From: Clostridia bacterium
GTDB taxonomy: Bacteria > Bacillota_A > Clostridia > Oscillospirales > Acutalibacteraceae
Direction of reading: 5' to 3'
Assembly: GCA_024699005.1 (NCBI GenBank)
Contig: JAILQN010000275.1
Location: 1-45,299 of the forward strand
DNA: 45,299 nt
Of this stretch, positions 1 through 9,223 are shown piece after piece. Made by a program: the position numbers and the translations under genes. Under the pieces are notes generated by a model. That model saw only the letters and a list, made by a program, of their open reading frames with translations. It was not told the origin of the DNA and made no database searches. How positions within the stretch are numbered: position 1 is the stretch's first letter; every line of letters begins with the position of its first letter.

Positions 1-22
1 CTTCCTGTGAGGTGACTGTAAA

Positions 23-1648
23 ATGAGCGAACAACAACACGAATCAGGCGCGCGCAAATTCGTTGATACCGTCTTTAAGGCGGAAGGCGATTCCGCCGCT
101 TCCCTGGGCGAAGGCAGACTGAAAAAATACAGTGACATAGCCATCAGGATGTTCCACACCGGCGTTTTAACTCCCAAGGAGATGCTTTGGCCCGCCATTG
201 GTCAGTTTGCATCCAAAATGCTTGCCGGCATCACCTATTACAGAACTCTGTATTACGTAAACGTTCTGAAAATTGACATGACTTACGTCACTGTCATTTT
301 AGCTCTCATCTCGATCTACGACGTTCTGAACAATCCCCTGATGGGCATCGCATATGACCACACAAGGACCCGGTTCGGTAAGGCGAGACCTTATATCCTC
401 TTTTCCGCCATCCCCTATTTCTTGACGGTGGTCGTCAAATTCAGCGGAGCAATTTTCCTTGGCGACACAGCGGGCAACGATCAGCGCAAGATCATATTCC
501 TTTTCGTTACCCTGTTTTTGGAGGAGACTTTCTCAACGATTTACTCTATACCAAGGGATAATATGGTCACCCTGCAGACGCCGAATCCCGATGACAGGAT
601 CAAAGTAGGCCTGCTGCAGAACTACATAGGCGAATTCGGCTCGCAGATGATCTACATCATCTTCCTGCCTCTTATGGAGCTCAACAACAAAGGCTATATC
701 AATCTGCCGCTCAAATACGTTTTCTTCATAATGACGTCTATCTGTGCGACAATCGGATGCATCGGCAACATCGGTATGGCGATCAACTGCAAGGAGAGAA
801 TAGTTCTGCAGCCCAAGCCGGCTCCGTTCTCAAAAACAATTTTCTATATCCTGAAAAACAAATACATGCTGCGCAACTTCGTAGCCGGCTTCGCTGTCGG
901 TTGGTGGTCAAGCGGCGGATATTCATGGGACGTAGTCACCCAGCAGGAGATCTTCGGCGGCTCAATCCCCTCGGCTATCGCCTATTCGCTTTACAACGTG
1001 CTTGATATGCCGTCTGTTGCGCTTATTCCAAAATTCCAGAAATTCTTCAAAAACAACAACCGGAACGCATATATCGCTCTTCGTTTCTGGGATCTTATCA
1101 CCGAAGGTCTTATGGGTATATTCGGAATACCGAACGTCGACAAAAAGTGGCTGATAGTATTTATATACTGGATCTTCTACGGACTGAACGGCCTGAATAA
1201 CGGTCCGGCGAACGTATTCAGCGCGGAGCTGGGAAGAGAGATCAACGACTATACCGAGTATATGACCGGCGAACGTCCGGACGGCACGATCGGCATTCTG
1301 ACAGGGCTTCTGGGCAAAGTCACTCAGCCTCTCAACGCTCTTCTTACCATAAAACTTTTCAAATGGTCCGGGTATGACGCAACGATCCCCATGACTCCGT
1401 GGTCGCAGGGCTCCAAGCTGGTATATCAGAAAGTGTTCTTCCTGTTCCAGTGCGTATATCTGTTCCCGAGTATCGTGCAGACCATCCCCTATTTCTTCTA
1501 TGATTTGGTCGGAGAGAAGCGTGAGAAAATGTATGTTGAACTGAACGAGCGCCGTGCCCTGCTTGCAAAAGAACGCAATAAAGAACTCGAGATGCTTGAA
1601 AACTTCGCAGAAGAACTTCAGGCAGAAGATAAAACAATCAAAGAATAA
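23..1648 (+). CDS. GPH-family sugar:cation symporter (MFS fold)
   Basis: This 541-residue polytopic membrane protein probably imports an oligosaccharide or glycoside with Na+ or H+. Family knowledge: GPH (MelB-like) transporters carry an Asp-Asn/Asp-Pro motif in helix 2 followed by a cytoplasmic loop ending in Arg-(Phe/Trp)-Gly-Lys-x-Arg-Pro. Both are visible here at residues about 103-123 (NNPLMG, then TRFGKARPY). The hydrophilic N-terminal stretch of about 45 residues and the charged, Glu/Lys-rich C-terminal tail of about 40 residues are longer than in MelB. The start follows GAGGTG with good spacing. The adjacent glycosidase downstream (65-base gap) and the alpha-galactosidase at 4.2 kb suggest a plant-type galactoside or other glycoside as substrate, but substrate is inference. 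The promoter lies before the window. Confidence 0.9.
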   Translation: MSEQQHESGARKFVDTVFKAEGDSAASLGEGRLKKYSDIAIRMFHTGVLTPKEMLWPAIGQFASKMLAGITYYRTLYYVNVLKIDMTYVTVILALISIYDVLNNPLMGIAYDHTRTRFGKARPYILFSAIPYFLTVVVKFSGAIFLGDTAGNDQRKIIFLFVTLFLEETFSTIYSIPRDNMVTLQTPNPDDRIKVGLLQNYIGEFGSQMIYIIFLPLMELNNKGYINLPLKYVFFIMTSICATIGCIGNIGMAINCKERIVLQPKPAPFSKTIFYILKNKYMLRNFVAGFAVGWWSSGGYSWDVVTQQEIFGGSIPSAIAYSLYNVLDMPSVALIPKFQKFFKNNNRNAYIALRFWDLITEGLMGIFGIPNVDKKWLIVFIYWIFYGLNGLNNGPANVFSAELGREINDYTEYMTGERPDGTIGILTGLLGKVTQPLNALLTIKLFKWSGYDATIPMTPWSQGSKLVYQKVFFLFQCVYLFPSIVQTIPYFFYDLVGEKREKMYVELNERRALLAKERNKELEMLENFAEELQAEDKTIKE

Positions 1649-1712
1649 TCAAAAATCCGTATTATCCGGGCGACACCGCACGCCCGGGTATTGCTTAATC
1701 GATGGAGGATCT

Positions 1713-2951
1713 ATGGAACCATATGTAAAAGAACAAATCAGATACGGACTTAAATACGTACCTGCAAATATCATCAAATCATATTTCATACCGAAAAAGA
1801 ATGAAGAAACAATCCGCATGCGAGATAAAGGCTTCATATGCGGAGTTTGCCACCCGAGTGATAATTACGAACTTGTAAAGGAAGCCTGTATACGCTGGAT
1901 AAGGAACGACGTTCCTTATCCGTTCGAAAAGGACGGAATGACAGTCTCTCAGGACTTTATAAACTATAAAGAAAGATGTACACGCTTTAAAGAAAACGGT
2001 CTTAAAGTAATGACCGTCACTCCGATACCGCGGGCTTTTCTTGAACACGGTCTTGATTCCAGACAGCCCGGTGACAGAGCTGAGATACAAAGAGTTATCG
2101 TATTCATTTTAGAGGAACTGCGCGACTGTATCGGCGGTATACAGATCTCAAACGAAATGGGACTGCCGCGTTTTACTCATCCTCTCTCCACAAGAGAATC
2201 CGCGACATTCCTCGGGATACAGCTTGAAGCTCTCGCCCCTGTCAAAGGCGATATCATCGTGGGCTATAACTGCGCGGGGCCCTCCGCCGATCTTATCCAC
2301 TATATGGAGCCTTACAATCAGTACTGTGATTATATCGGAGTGGATGTGTACCTTGGCTGCTTCTTCAACGCTCCCGGCTTTTTCTGGATATTCAGGGCTC
2401 TGAACCGTTATTTCTGGTCTATGACCGGCAAGCCTGTTCTGATGGAGGAATTCGGTTATATCAGCACCGGCAAACCGAAAACGAAAAAGGAAAAGAAAGC
2501 CGTTCTTGCGAAATACGGAATGAAGAGCGAAAAAGACGCGCGGCTTCATCCGGCAGAGCTTGTGGAAAGACTTAATCCGACCTCGCGGGATTACGTCAAA
2601 CAGCTGACGGACAGTAACGTCTCAAGATATTTTGACTTCGTATTTAAAAGCGATTTCAACAGCCATTTTTATACTGAGCTTCCGCCTCTGACCAAGATCC
2701 CAGGCTGCGAACATACGCCGGAAGGTCAGGCAAACTTCTACCGCAAGGTGTTGAAAATCTTCCATGACACTCCATATGTTATCGGAACGATCGTATACTG
2801 CTGGGCGGATTCGGATAAGTGCTACGTCTGCGGGCAGTCCGATTGCCCCGTGGAAACCAGCTGGGGTCTTGTGGACTGCAACGAAAAACCGAAGCCGAGC
2901 TATTACGCCGTAAAGGAATTCTTCAATACGATAAAGCGTTTTGAGCTGTAA
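1713..2951 (+). CDS. Clan GH-A glycoside hydrolase (TIM-barrel), family unassigned
   Basis: A 412-residue protein with no signal peptide, so probably cytoplasmic and acting on sugars imported by the upstream symporter. Visible support: an Asn-Glu pair after a beta-strand (SNEMG, Glu148), the usual acid/base of clan GH-A, and a second Glu in MEEFGY (Glu246), the usual nucleophile. A late Trp (YCWAD) is also typical of these barrels. A CxxCGxxDCP-like cluster near residue 370 (CYVCGQSDC) is unusual and could bind metal or form disulfides. The frame stays open upstream into the symporter gene, but I chose ATG 1713 because GGAGG sits at 1704-1708. Specificity cannot be read from the sequence; GH5, GH2-like or GH39-like activities remain possible. 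Confidence 0.72.
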   Translation: MEPYVKEQIRYGLKYVPANIIKSYFIPKKNEETIRMRDKGFICGVCHPSDNYELVKEACIRWIRNDVPYPFEKDGMTVSQDFINYKERCTRFKENGLKVMTVTPIPRAFLEHGLDSRQPGDRAEIQRVIVFILEELRDCIGGIQISNEMGLPRFTHPLSTRESATFLGIQLEALAPVKGDIIVGYNCAGPSADLIHYMEPYNQYCDYIGVDVYLGCFFNAPGFFWIFRALNRYFWSMTGKPVLMEEFGYISTGKPKTKKEKKAVLAKYGMKSEKDARLHPAELVERLNPTSRDYVKQLTDSNVSRYFDFVFKSDFNSHFYTELPPLTKIPGCEHTPEGQANFYRKVLKIFHDTPYVIGTIVYCWADSDKCYVCGQSDCPVETSWGLVDCNEKPKPSYYAVKEFFNTIKRFEL

Positions 2952-2964
2952 AAAAGTCTAAAAG

Positions 2965-2999
2965 AATGAGCTGTAAAAACAGAATCTTTACAGCTCATT
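2965..2999. terminator. Bidirectional intrinsic terminator
   Basis: Perfect 13-bp stem (AATGAGCTGTAAA at 2965-2977 pairing with 2987-2999) with a 9-base loop, A-rich before and T-rich after. It lies between the convergent GH-A gene (ends 2951) and the phosphodiesterase (ends 3019), so it can serve both strands. Confidence 0.85.
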
Positions 3000-3018
3000 T
3001 TATTATATAAAGCGTTGT

Positions 3019-3997
3019 TTACTGCGCTGCGATAACTTCTTTATTGCAGATAAGATAAGTCATCCTTTCCATCTCCGAACAGAATCCGTGATGAAGATTG
3101 ATGCCTCCGTGGTCTGTTGTCATGATTATAAGCCAATCCTCATTTTCAAAGTTTTCACGCGACAAAACCGCGTCAAGGATACGCGCTCCGGCGGCATCGG
3201 CATCATAAAACGCCTTGATATAACGCTCGTCATTGTACGTAAAACCGGTGCTGTGACCGCAGTGATCAGTGTATTCAAGAGTAAGGAAGATGAAATCTGT
3301 GCAATCTTCACGCGCAAGATCAGCCATGACGTTCGCCTCTGTTCCGTCATCGTCATCAGCCTGCAGGAAATTGACGTTGAGACCGTTTTTCTTTATGTAC
3401 TTTTTCTCCGATGTATATGTGGATACCGGAGTGCCGAAATGACCGTTCCATGAAACATAAAAAGCGGAGCTGTCAATGATTCCTTCTTCAACCGCAGTGG
3501 TAAGAAGAGTCTTGCAGCAACTCAGTTTCGGAGTATAATTGAAGAATACGCCGTGATCGACCGACCATACGCCGGTCAGCATAGAACACCATCCCGGAGC
3601 AGTGGATGTCATCTGACGGTTTACCTGAGGATAATTGACCGCGCCGGCATATGAAATATATGCCTTTGAACCTGTGTTGAGAAAATCAGTTATCCCTGAG
3701 GGATGTTCATCGTCAATATAAGTGAACATGTCCAGTCTGCAGCCGTCATAACCGATAACTATTGCTTTTTTTTTCTTTTCCGTCGGTCTTTTCACCGGTT
3801 AAATGCGTGAGGATAGTGTTATAAACAGAAGTCTGGGGAATGGCTGTCTTACGCGTATTCTCAAAAAACTGCAGAGAATCTACTCTTGCTTCATACTCCT
3901 CAACGGTTGTGCCGTCGTTAATGCCGAACACTCCGCCGACGAAAATGGCAATCGCAGTCAAAACGATACATATGGCTTTTTGAATTGCAATAAACAT
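3019..3997 (-). pseudogene. Membrane-anchored alkaline-phosphatase-superfamily phosphodiesterase, frameshifted
   Basis: Two overlapping reading frames together form one protein. The first (3997 down to 3746) starts at an ATG after GGAGG and has one membrane segment, then a linker with TAIPQTSVYN. The second (about 3795 down to 3019) carries GYDGCRLD (metal Asp), STAPGWCSMLTG (candidate Thr nucleophile), EYTDHCGH and TTDHGG, the metal ligands of nucleotide pyrophosphatase-type phosphodiesterases. The frames meet at an A9 run (3766-3774 on the plus strand, minus-strand AAAAAAAAA); one A fewer would give a continuous ORF. The intact paralogue at 22845-24200 has the same order (TALPQTEVYD, then LGWDGCRAD), so these were one gene. 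It may be a true pseudogene, a sequencing error, or expressed by slippage. Alternatively GTG 3795 reinitiates a soluble domain. Substrate unknown. Confidence 0.75.
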
Positions 3998-4029
3998 TTT
4001 GTTCCTCCGTATAATTATGATGTTTTTTT

Positions 4030-4058
4030 ATTATGCAATACAAAATAACAATAATCAA
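4030..4058 (-). promoter_or_regulatory. Sigma-A type promoter for the frameshifted phosphodiesterase
   Basis: Read on the minus strand: TTGATT, 17-base spacer, CATAAT, about 30 bases before the ATG at 3997. The region is AT-rich and is shared with the divergent alpha-galactosidase promoter. Confidence 0.55.
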
Positions 4059-4103
4059 TCGTTTTAGTCAAGGTATTTTATCATTTTGTTCAGCAAAAAA
4101 ATG

Positions 4104-4132
4104 TTGATATATTTTTCAATCGGCGATATAAT
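4104..4132 (+). promoter_or_regulatory. Sigma-A type promoter for the alpha-galactosidase gene
   Basis: TTGATA, 17-base spacer, TATAAT, ending 41 bases before ATG 4174. I see no clear operator palindrome or CcpA-type site around it. Confidence 0.7.
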
Positions 4133-4173
4133 AATAAAAATATTGTGAGAAAATTTATAAGGAGACCGGTATA

Positions 4174-5862
4174 ATGAATAATCCCGTTTTTGAATGTGTC
4201 TATTCCTGCGGCGGCAGAGAGTACACTCTTACAGGAAGCAAATCCGAGTTTATGGACGCCGATATCAGCATAACGGATTCGGAGGTCAAAATATCTCTTT
4301 TACCCAAAACGTTCGTCAAGCTTTTGTCCGCGAAGATCCGTTGGAGCCAGGACTATGTGGCATGCTCCAAATTCTTCGCAAACGGCTATCAATCCTGGTC
4401 GACCTCCCGCGAGTATACTAAAGTCGATTTCCAGCGCGGAGCGGCGACTCTGCCCGGTGTAAAAGCCGTCGGTCAGTTAGCTGGCATTTCCGGCGATATA
4501 AACATTGCAGGAAACGAAACGAAGGCAGGCCGCTTCCATTCCTTTACTTACGCCTATATCAAGAACTCAGATGATATACTTCTTATCGGCTCACTCTCCG
4601 AGCGGTCCGGTTTCACGATCATCAGGGCCGATATGAATTCAGGCACACTCACATGCGATAAGGACGTTGAGGGCGTCGCAACGGACAAACCTTATGAGCT
4701 ATACAATCTCGTTATTCTTAACGGCGCTTACAACGAGGTTTTCGATAAGTATTTCTCGCTGTGGAACATTCCCGAGGAAAAGTGCGATCACCTTGCCGGC
4801 TATACCTCCTGGTATAACTATTTCCAGAATATCAATGAAAAGCAGATACTCCGCGATCTTAAAGCCATGGATTCCGTGAGCGAGGATATCAATATATTCC
4901 AGGTGGACGACGGTTACGAGACCTTCGTGGGCGACTGGCTGGATCTCAACCCAGTCAAATTCCCCCACGGCATGAAATTCATAGCCGATAATATCCACAA
5001 AAAAGGCTATATGGCGGGAATATGGCTTGCCCCCCTGAATGTACAGACCAAATCCCGCACTGCCAGAGAGCATCCTGATTGGCTCATAAAAGCGCCTAAC
5101 GGCAAACCCGACGTAAGCTGCCTCGGCTGGGGCGGAGCGTATACACTTGACATGTATATCCCTGAGGTCAGAGAACATATAAAGCATTTCTTTGACGTGA
5201 TACTGAATATATGGGGCTATGACATGGTCAAGCTGGACTTCCTCTACAGTCAGTGCCGCTGGCCCAGGTATAACAAATCCCGCGGTCAGCTAATGTGCGA
5301 AGCGATGGAGTTTTTACGCGAGTGCTGCGGAGACAAGCTTATTTTAGGCTGCGGTGTGCCTCTCGGCGCTGCGTTCGGTTATGTGGACGCCTGCCGTATC
5401 AGCTGCGACGTCAGCAAGAATTACTCCGGCGATTTCTACACTCCCCTCAAACTCAATGTAGAGGTCCCCTCCGCGCAGATGGCGATCAACAACTCTTTAT
5501 TCAGACGGCACCTTAATCACAGAGTATTCCTTAACGATCCCGACGTTTTCTTCCTTCGTTACACGAATGTCCGCTTCAACATCAAACAGAAGCTCCTGCT
5601 CGGCGCTGTCAACAATATCTGCGGCGATGTATTGTTTGTATCCGACAATATGAAGGAATACAAACCAAACGATATTATCGCTGCCAGAAAGCTTTTTGCA
5701 AGATCGGACTATAAAGTCGAAGACGTAAACATAGTCGAGAACGGCAAAAAGTACCTTGTCAAACTACGCGATAAAGACGGGAATACCAGAATGCTCTGGT
5801 TCCGCCTTGCCACCGGTTACGGCAATCAGAATAAAGTAATGGATCTTACCGAAACAAGGTAA
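4174..5862 (+). CDS. Alpha-galactosidase, GH36-like (melibiase)
   Basis: A 562-residue enzyme expected to hydrolyse terminal alpha-1,6-galactosides such as raffinose-family sugars. The barrel is visible from about residue 205: FQVDDGYE near 243, then GIWLAP near 282. MVKLDF gives Asp355 as probable nucleophile and CRISCDVS gives Asp412 as probable acid/base, the GH36 pattern. It has no signal peptide, so action is likely cytoplasmic. At 562 residues it is shorter than the usual 700-750 of bacterial GH36 enzymes; the N-terminal beta domain and C-terminal domain look reduced. AAGGAG precedes the ATG, and its stop codon directly abuts the start of the next gene (TAAATG). Confidence 0.85.
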   Translation: MNNPVFECVYSCGGREYTLTGSKSEFMDADISITDSEVKISLLPKTFVKLLSAKIRWSQDYVACSKFFANGYQSWSTSREYTKVDFQRGAATLPGVKAVGQLAGISGDINIAGNETKAGRFHSFTYAYIKNSDDILLIGSLSERSGFTIIRADMNSGTLTCDKDVEGVATDKPYELYNLVILNGAYNEVFDKYFSLWNIPEEKCDHLAGYTSWYNYFQNINEKQILRDLKAMDSVSEDINIFQVDDGYETFVGDWLDLNPVKFPHGMKFIADNIHKKGYMAGIWLAPLNVQTKSRTAREHPDWLIKAPNGKPDVSCLGWGGAYTLDMYIPEVREHIKHFFDVILNIWGYDMVKLDFLYSQCRWPRYNKSRGQLMCEAMEFLRECCGDKLILGCGVPLGAAFGYVDACRISCDVSKNYSGDFYTPLKLNVEVPSAQMAINNSLFRRHLNHRVFLNDPDVFFLRYTNVRFNIKQKLLLGAVNNICGDVLFVSDNMKEYKPNDIIAARKLFARSDYKVEDVNIVENGKKYLVKLRDKDGNTRMLWFRLATGYGNQNKVMDLTETR

Positions 5863-6918
5863 ATGCGCAATATCGCTATTTTCCAGAGAGATCTCGGCAT
5901 CGGCGGGATACAGAGATCTCTCATAAACCTTATTACAAATACCGATTTATCCTATTACAGGATAGACCTTTATCTGTTTGTACCAAAAGGATCGGTCGAT
6001 ATGGCCGAAAGGGAAAATCTGCGGATTTATTATTTAAAGCCGATGCCATATCTGAACAGGGTCATTCCGTTCAATTTCATCAAAAGAAACTATTACTATG
6101 ATTTCCCGGATACGGAATATGACCTTGCGATAGATTACAACAGTTATTCTAACGAATGCGCTCTTTGCGCTCTTACTGTCAACGCGAAAAAACGTGTCAT
6201 GTGGATCCACAACGATCTGCGTGTGGAACTCAGTCAGACGTTTAAGTATAAAGTTCTTTATCATGCTTTCAAGGCAAAATACAAACTGTACGATGAATTT
6301 GTCGCAGTATCCGGCGGCATTATCGAGCCCTTCAGAAGTATTACTCATCAGTATTTCAAACCGATCAGAATAATCCCGAATGCGATCAACACGGCAGAGT
6401 TGTTCAGAATGAGCGAGGCCCCGGTCGACTTCAGTCCGGATCCTCTGACCACAAACTTTATTTTCGTAGGCAGATATACACGTCAAAAAGGCATAGATCT
6501 GATGATAGATTATTTTGCCGACGCACTCACCAAAAGAACGGATATTCATCTGTATATGATCGGTGCTGGTCCCGAAGAATCCGCAATAGAACATAAGATA
6601 AATAATCTGAAACTCGACGCATATATAACCCGACTGCCGGAAACAGATAATCCGTTTCCGTTTATGACAAAATGCGATGCGCTGATCCTGACGTCACGTC
6701 ACGAAGGGCAAGGTATTGTACTGCAGGAAGCAAAAGCGCTCGGACTTGATCTCATCTTTCCCACGAGACTTGAAAAATACAATCCGATTGCAAAAGGAAC
6801 AGACGATATAGTCGGTGCTATTCTTAAAGAACGTCCACATGAAAAAAACCGCGACTCCCTTGATACTTACAATCTGCGGATCAAAAACGAGCTTTACGGT
6901 CTATTTGACAACGCATGA
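5863..6918 (+). CDS. Family 4 glycosyltransferase
   Basis: A 351-residue GT-B glycosyltransferase that probably transfers a sugar from a nucleotide sugar during surface glycan assembly. Evidence: an N-terminal Gly-rich loop (GIGGIQRS), the C-terminal domain entry FVGRYTRQKGIDLM near residue 200, and an EGQGIVLQE stretch with the E-x7-E retaining motif. It starts immediately after the alpha-galactosidase stop and its last bases overlap the next start (ATGA), so it is translationally coupled at both ends. Donor and acceptor cannot be inferred. Confidence 0.85.
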   Translation: MRNIAIFQRDLGIGGIQRSLINLITNTDLSYYRIDLYLFVPKGSVDMAERENLRIYYLKPMPYLNRVIPFNFIKRNYYYDFPDTEYDLAIDYNSYSNECALCALTVNAKKRVMWIHNDLRVELSQTFKYKVLYHAFKAKYKLYDEFVAVSGGIIEPFRSITHQYFKPIRIIPNAINTAELFRMSEAPVDFSPDPLTTNFIFVGRYTRQKGIDLMIDYFADALTKRTDIHLYMIGAGPEESAIEHKINNLKLDAYITRLPETDNPFPFMTKCDALILTSRHEGQGIVLQEAKALGLDLIFPTRLEKYNPIAKGTDDIVGAILKERPHEKNRDSLDTYNLRIKNELYGLFDNA

Positions 6919-7940
6919 AATTTTCAATCATAATTCCGGCTTATAACGGTGAAAGAGACATTATTAAAGCCTGTGATTCGGTAACAGACCAGAGATTTAA
7001 GGATTTTGAGCTGATAATCGTTGATGACGGTTCGCAAGACAACACGCCGACAGTCATAAAACGCCTTTCAGAAAAAGACAAGCGGATAAAACCCATATTT
7101 CAAAAAAACGGCGGCCCCGCAAAAGCCCGTAATACAGGTATCGACGCCGCGACAGGCGAGTATATACTTTTCCTTGACTGCGACGATTGCTTAAAGGACG
7201 GCGCGCTCGATAAAATAGCATATGCCGCAGACGGCTGCAGGATGGTCATATACGGTTTCAGTCAGAATTTTTTATTCGATAACAGGGAGATGCCATATAT
7301 TCCCAGACCGCCCTTCGATACAGACTCCTATTACTTCAGAAACCTTCTTAACCCCGTATGGAACAAGGCTTTTCTCCGTGAATTCCTTATAAAGAATCAC
7401 ATCCGCTTTGAAAACCTGCGTTACGGCGAAGACAGGGTATTCTGCGCTGAATGCATACGGACTTTGCAATGTGAAATGGATCAGACAGCTGCAGGTTTGC
7501 CATACGAGAAACAACAGATATGTATTATTCCGGAAACGCTTTATAACTATAATGTAGGGAAAAAAGACAGTCTTATCTCCTCATGGTATCCGCAGAAATT
7601 CTACGGCTGCAAGAGGGCGTTTGACGTATACGAGGATCTTTGCGGCGATCCGGGAGTTCCCGCTTATATGTTTATTAAAGGACTGCTTTCCTGTGTCACT
7701 GTTATGTTCGCCGGAAGCTGTAAGCTGACTTATGCGGAAAAGCTCAAAGAAATCGGCATCATGCTCAACGACGGCACCACAAGACGTGCACTTGAGTACG
7801 ATCCTGCGGGTGGCTTGCATATAAGTCTTATTAAAGCTGTATTTTCTTCCGGGAATCCGAAAACCGCTTACTATTTAGGTTCGGCTGTATACAAAACACA
7901 AAACCGTTTTTTACCTGTCTTTTTAAAATTCAGAGGATAA
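6915..7940 (+). CDS. Family 2 glycosyltransferase
   Basis: A 341-residue GT-A glycosyltransferase. The N-terminal 110 residues carry SIIIPAYNGE, IVDDGS and LDCDD, the nucleotide-sugar and metal-binding motifs of GT2; GEDRVF near residue 170 matches the catalytic-base region. It overlaps the preceding GT4 by 4 bases (ATGA). No C-terminal membrane helix is evident, so it probably decorates a glycan at the cytoplasmic face. The pair with the GT4 gene suggests a small glycan-decoration module; the link to the alpha-galactosidase upstream is only positional. Confidence 0.87.
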   Translation: MKFSIIIPAYNGERDIIKACDSVTDQRFKDFELIIVDDGSQDNTPTVIKRLSEKDKRIKPIFQKNGGPAKARNTGIDAATGEYILFLDCDDCLKDGALDKIAYAADGCRMVIYGFSQNFLFDNREMPYIPRPPFDTDSYYFRNLLNPVWNKAFLREFLIKNHIRFENLRYGEDRVFCAECIRTLQCEMDQTAAGLPYEKQQICIIPETLYNYNVGKKDSLISSWYPQKFYGCKRAFDVYEDLCGDPGVPAYMFIKGLLSCVTVMFAGSCKLTYAEKLKEIGIMLNDGTTRRALEYDPAGGLHISLIKAVFSSGNPKTAYYLGSAVYKTQNRFLPVFLKFRG

Positions 7941-7958
7941 TAAATGGAGGAACAAAAT

Positions 7959-9164
7959 ATGAAAATTCTTGTAATCAACGCAGGCTCTTCGTCGCTCAAA
8001 TACCAGCTCATGAACATGGATGACGAGAGCATCATCGCAAAGGGTATCTGTGAGCGTATCGGCAACGACAACAGCCACTTTGAACACAAAGTAGGCGACA
8101 AAAAGTACGAGCGCGACGTCCCCATGAAAAATCACACCGAGGCGTTTTATATCGTCAAGGACGCACTCACCTCCGGCGATGGCAAGGTCATCAACGATCT
8201 CTCCGAGATCGACGCTATCGGCCACCGTATCGTTCAGGGCGGCGCTCTGTTCAAAGAGAGTATCCTTGTGGACGAAAATGTCATCGAGGGCATCGAGAGC
8301 CTTATCCCACTCGCCCCCCTTCACAACGCAGCTCACGTCCAGGGCATAAGGGGTTGTCTTGAGGTATTCGGCGACAAAGTTCCGGAGGTCGTGGTTTTCG
8401 ACACCGCATTCCACTCCACAATGCCCGATTACGCCTATATGTTCGGCGTACCCTACGAGTTTTACGAAAAATACGCTGTCAGGCGCTACGGTTTCCACGG
8501 CACTTCGCATCGCTATGTCAGCCACGAGTGCGCCAGGATCATGGGCAAGCCCATTGAGGAGCTCAAGCTTATAACCTGCCACCTGGGCAACGGTTCGTCC
8601 ATTACCGCTATTGAAAACGGCAAGGTCGTCGATACCTCCATGGGCCTTACTCCTTTGGGCGGTTTTATCATGGGCACACGGTCCGGTTCCCTCGATCCCT
8701 CCGTCGTGACTTTCATTCAGCAGAAAGCCGGCTGGACCCCCAATGAGACCGCGCAGAAGCTCAACAAGGAATCCGGCATCTACGGTATCTCAGGCGGGCT
8801 TTATGACGACCGCGATATTCTGAAAGCGGCAGCTGAAGGCAACGAGAGGGCTGAGCTTGCCAAGCAGATGCTCTGGTATCAGATCAGAAAGTTCATCGGT
8901 TCCTATATAGCAGTTCTGCACGGAGTCGACGCTATTGTCTTCACAGGCGGCATCGGAGAGAATTCTCAGCCTCTGAGGGAAAACATCTGTGAAAATCTCG
9001 CGTATCTTGGGGTTACATTCGATCCCGAGGTAAACAAGAAGGCTATCAGGGGTGTCGGCGGCGAACTGTCCCGCCCTGATTCCAGAATCAAAGTCTATGT
9101 CATCCCCACCAATGAGGAGCTTATGATCGCAAGAGATACCAAAGGTATCGTAGAAGCTTTATAA
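7959..9164 (+). CDS. ackA: Acetate kinase
   Basis: Converts acetyl phosphate and ADP to acetate and ATP, the energy-yielding last step of acetate fermentation. The 401-residue length is normal. Signatures seen: N-terminal VINAGSSSLKYQL, GHRIVQGG, GFHGTSH (GFHGTSHRYVSH region), GNGSS, and FTGGIGEN near the C-terminus. The frame opens at 7944, but GGAGG at 7946-7950 places the start at ATG 7959. Only 18 bases separate it from the GT2 gene, so it may be read through from there. The partner phosphotransacetylase is not adjacent but 28 kb away on the other strand. Confidence 0.96.
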   Translation: MKILVINAGSSSLKYQLMNMDDESIIAKGICERIGNDNSHFEHKVGDKKYERDVPMKNHTEAFYIVKDALTSGDGKVINDLSEIDAIGHRIVQGGALFKESILVDENVIEGIESLIPLAPLHNAAHVQGIRGCLEVFGDKVPEVVVFDTAFHSTMPDYAYMFGVPYEFYEKYAVRRYGFHGTSHRYVSHECARIMGKPIEELKLITCHLGNGSSITAIENGKVVDTSMGLTPLGGFIMGTRSGSLDPSVVTFIQQKAGWTPNETAQKLNKESGIYGISGGLYDDRDILKAAAEGNERAELAKQMLWYQIRKFIGSYIAVLHGVDAIVFTGGIGENSQPLRENICENLAYLGVTFDPEVNKKAIRGVGGELSRPDSRIKVYVIPTNEELMIARDTKGIVEAL

Positions 9165-9182
9165 TAAATCAACTTATAAATT

Positions 9183-9216
9183 CGCATAAAGACCGCCGAA
9201 AGGCGGTCTTTATGCG
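9183..9216. terminator. Bidirectional terminator between ackA and rnhA
   Basis: A perfect 15-bp stem (9183-9197 with 9202-9216) closed by a GAAA tetraloop. The stem carries AAAGACCGCC/GGCGGTCTTT, giving a GC-rich core with a T-run arm in both directions, between two convergent genes. Confidence 0.88.
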
Positions 9217-9223
9217 TTATGAC

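Noticed and set aside
1554..1712. N-terminal extension of the GH-A enzyme
   Set aside because: It would overlap the symporter gene by 95 bases with Lys-rich, non-family residues; GGAGG supports ATG 1713.
7923..8582. 219-residue minus-strand ORF opposite ackA
   Set aside because: It mirrors codon structure of the highly conserved ackA gene and has no ribosome site or motif.
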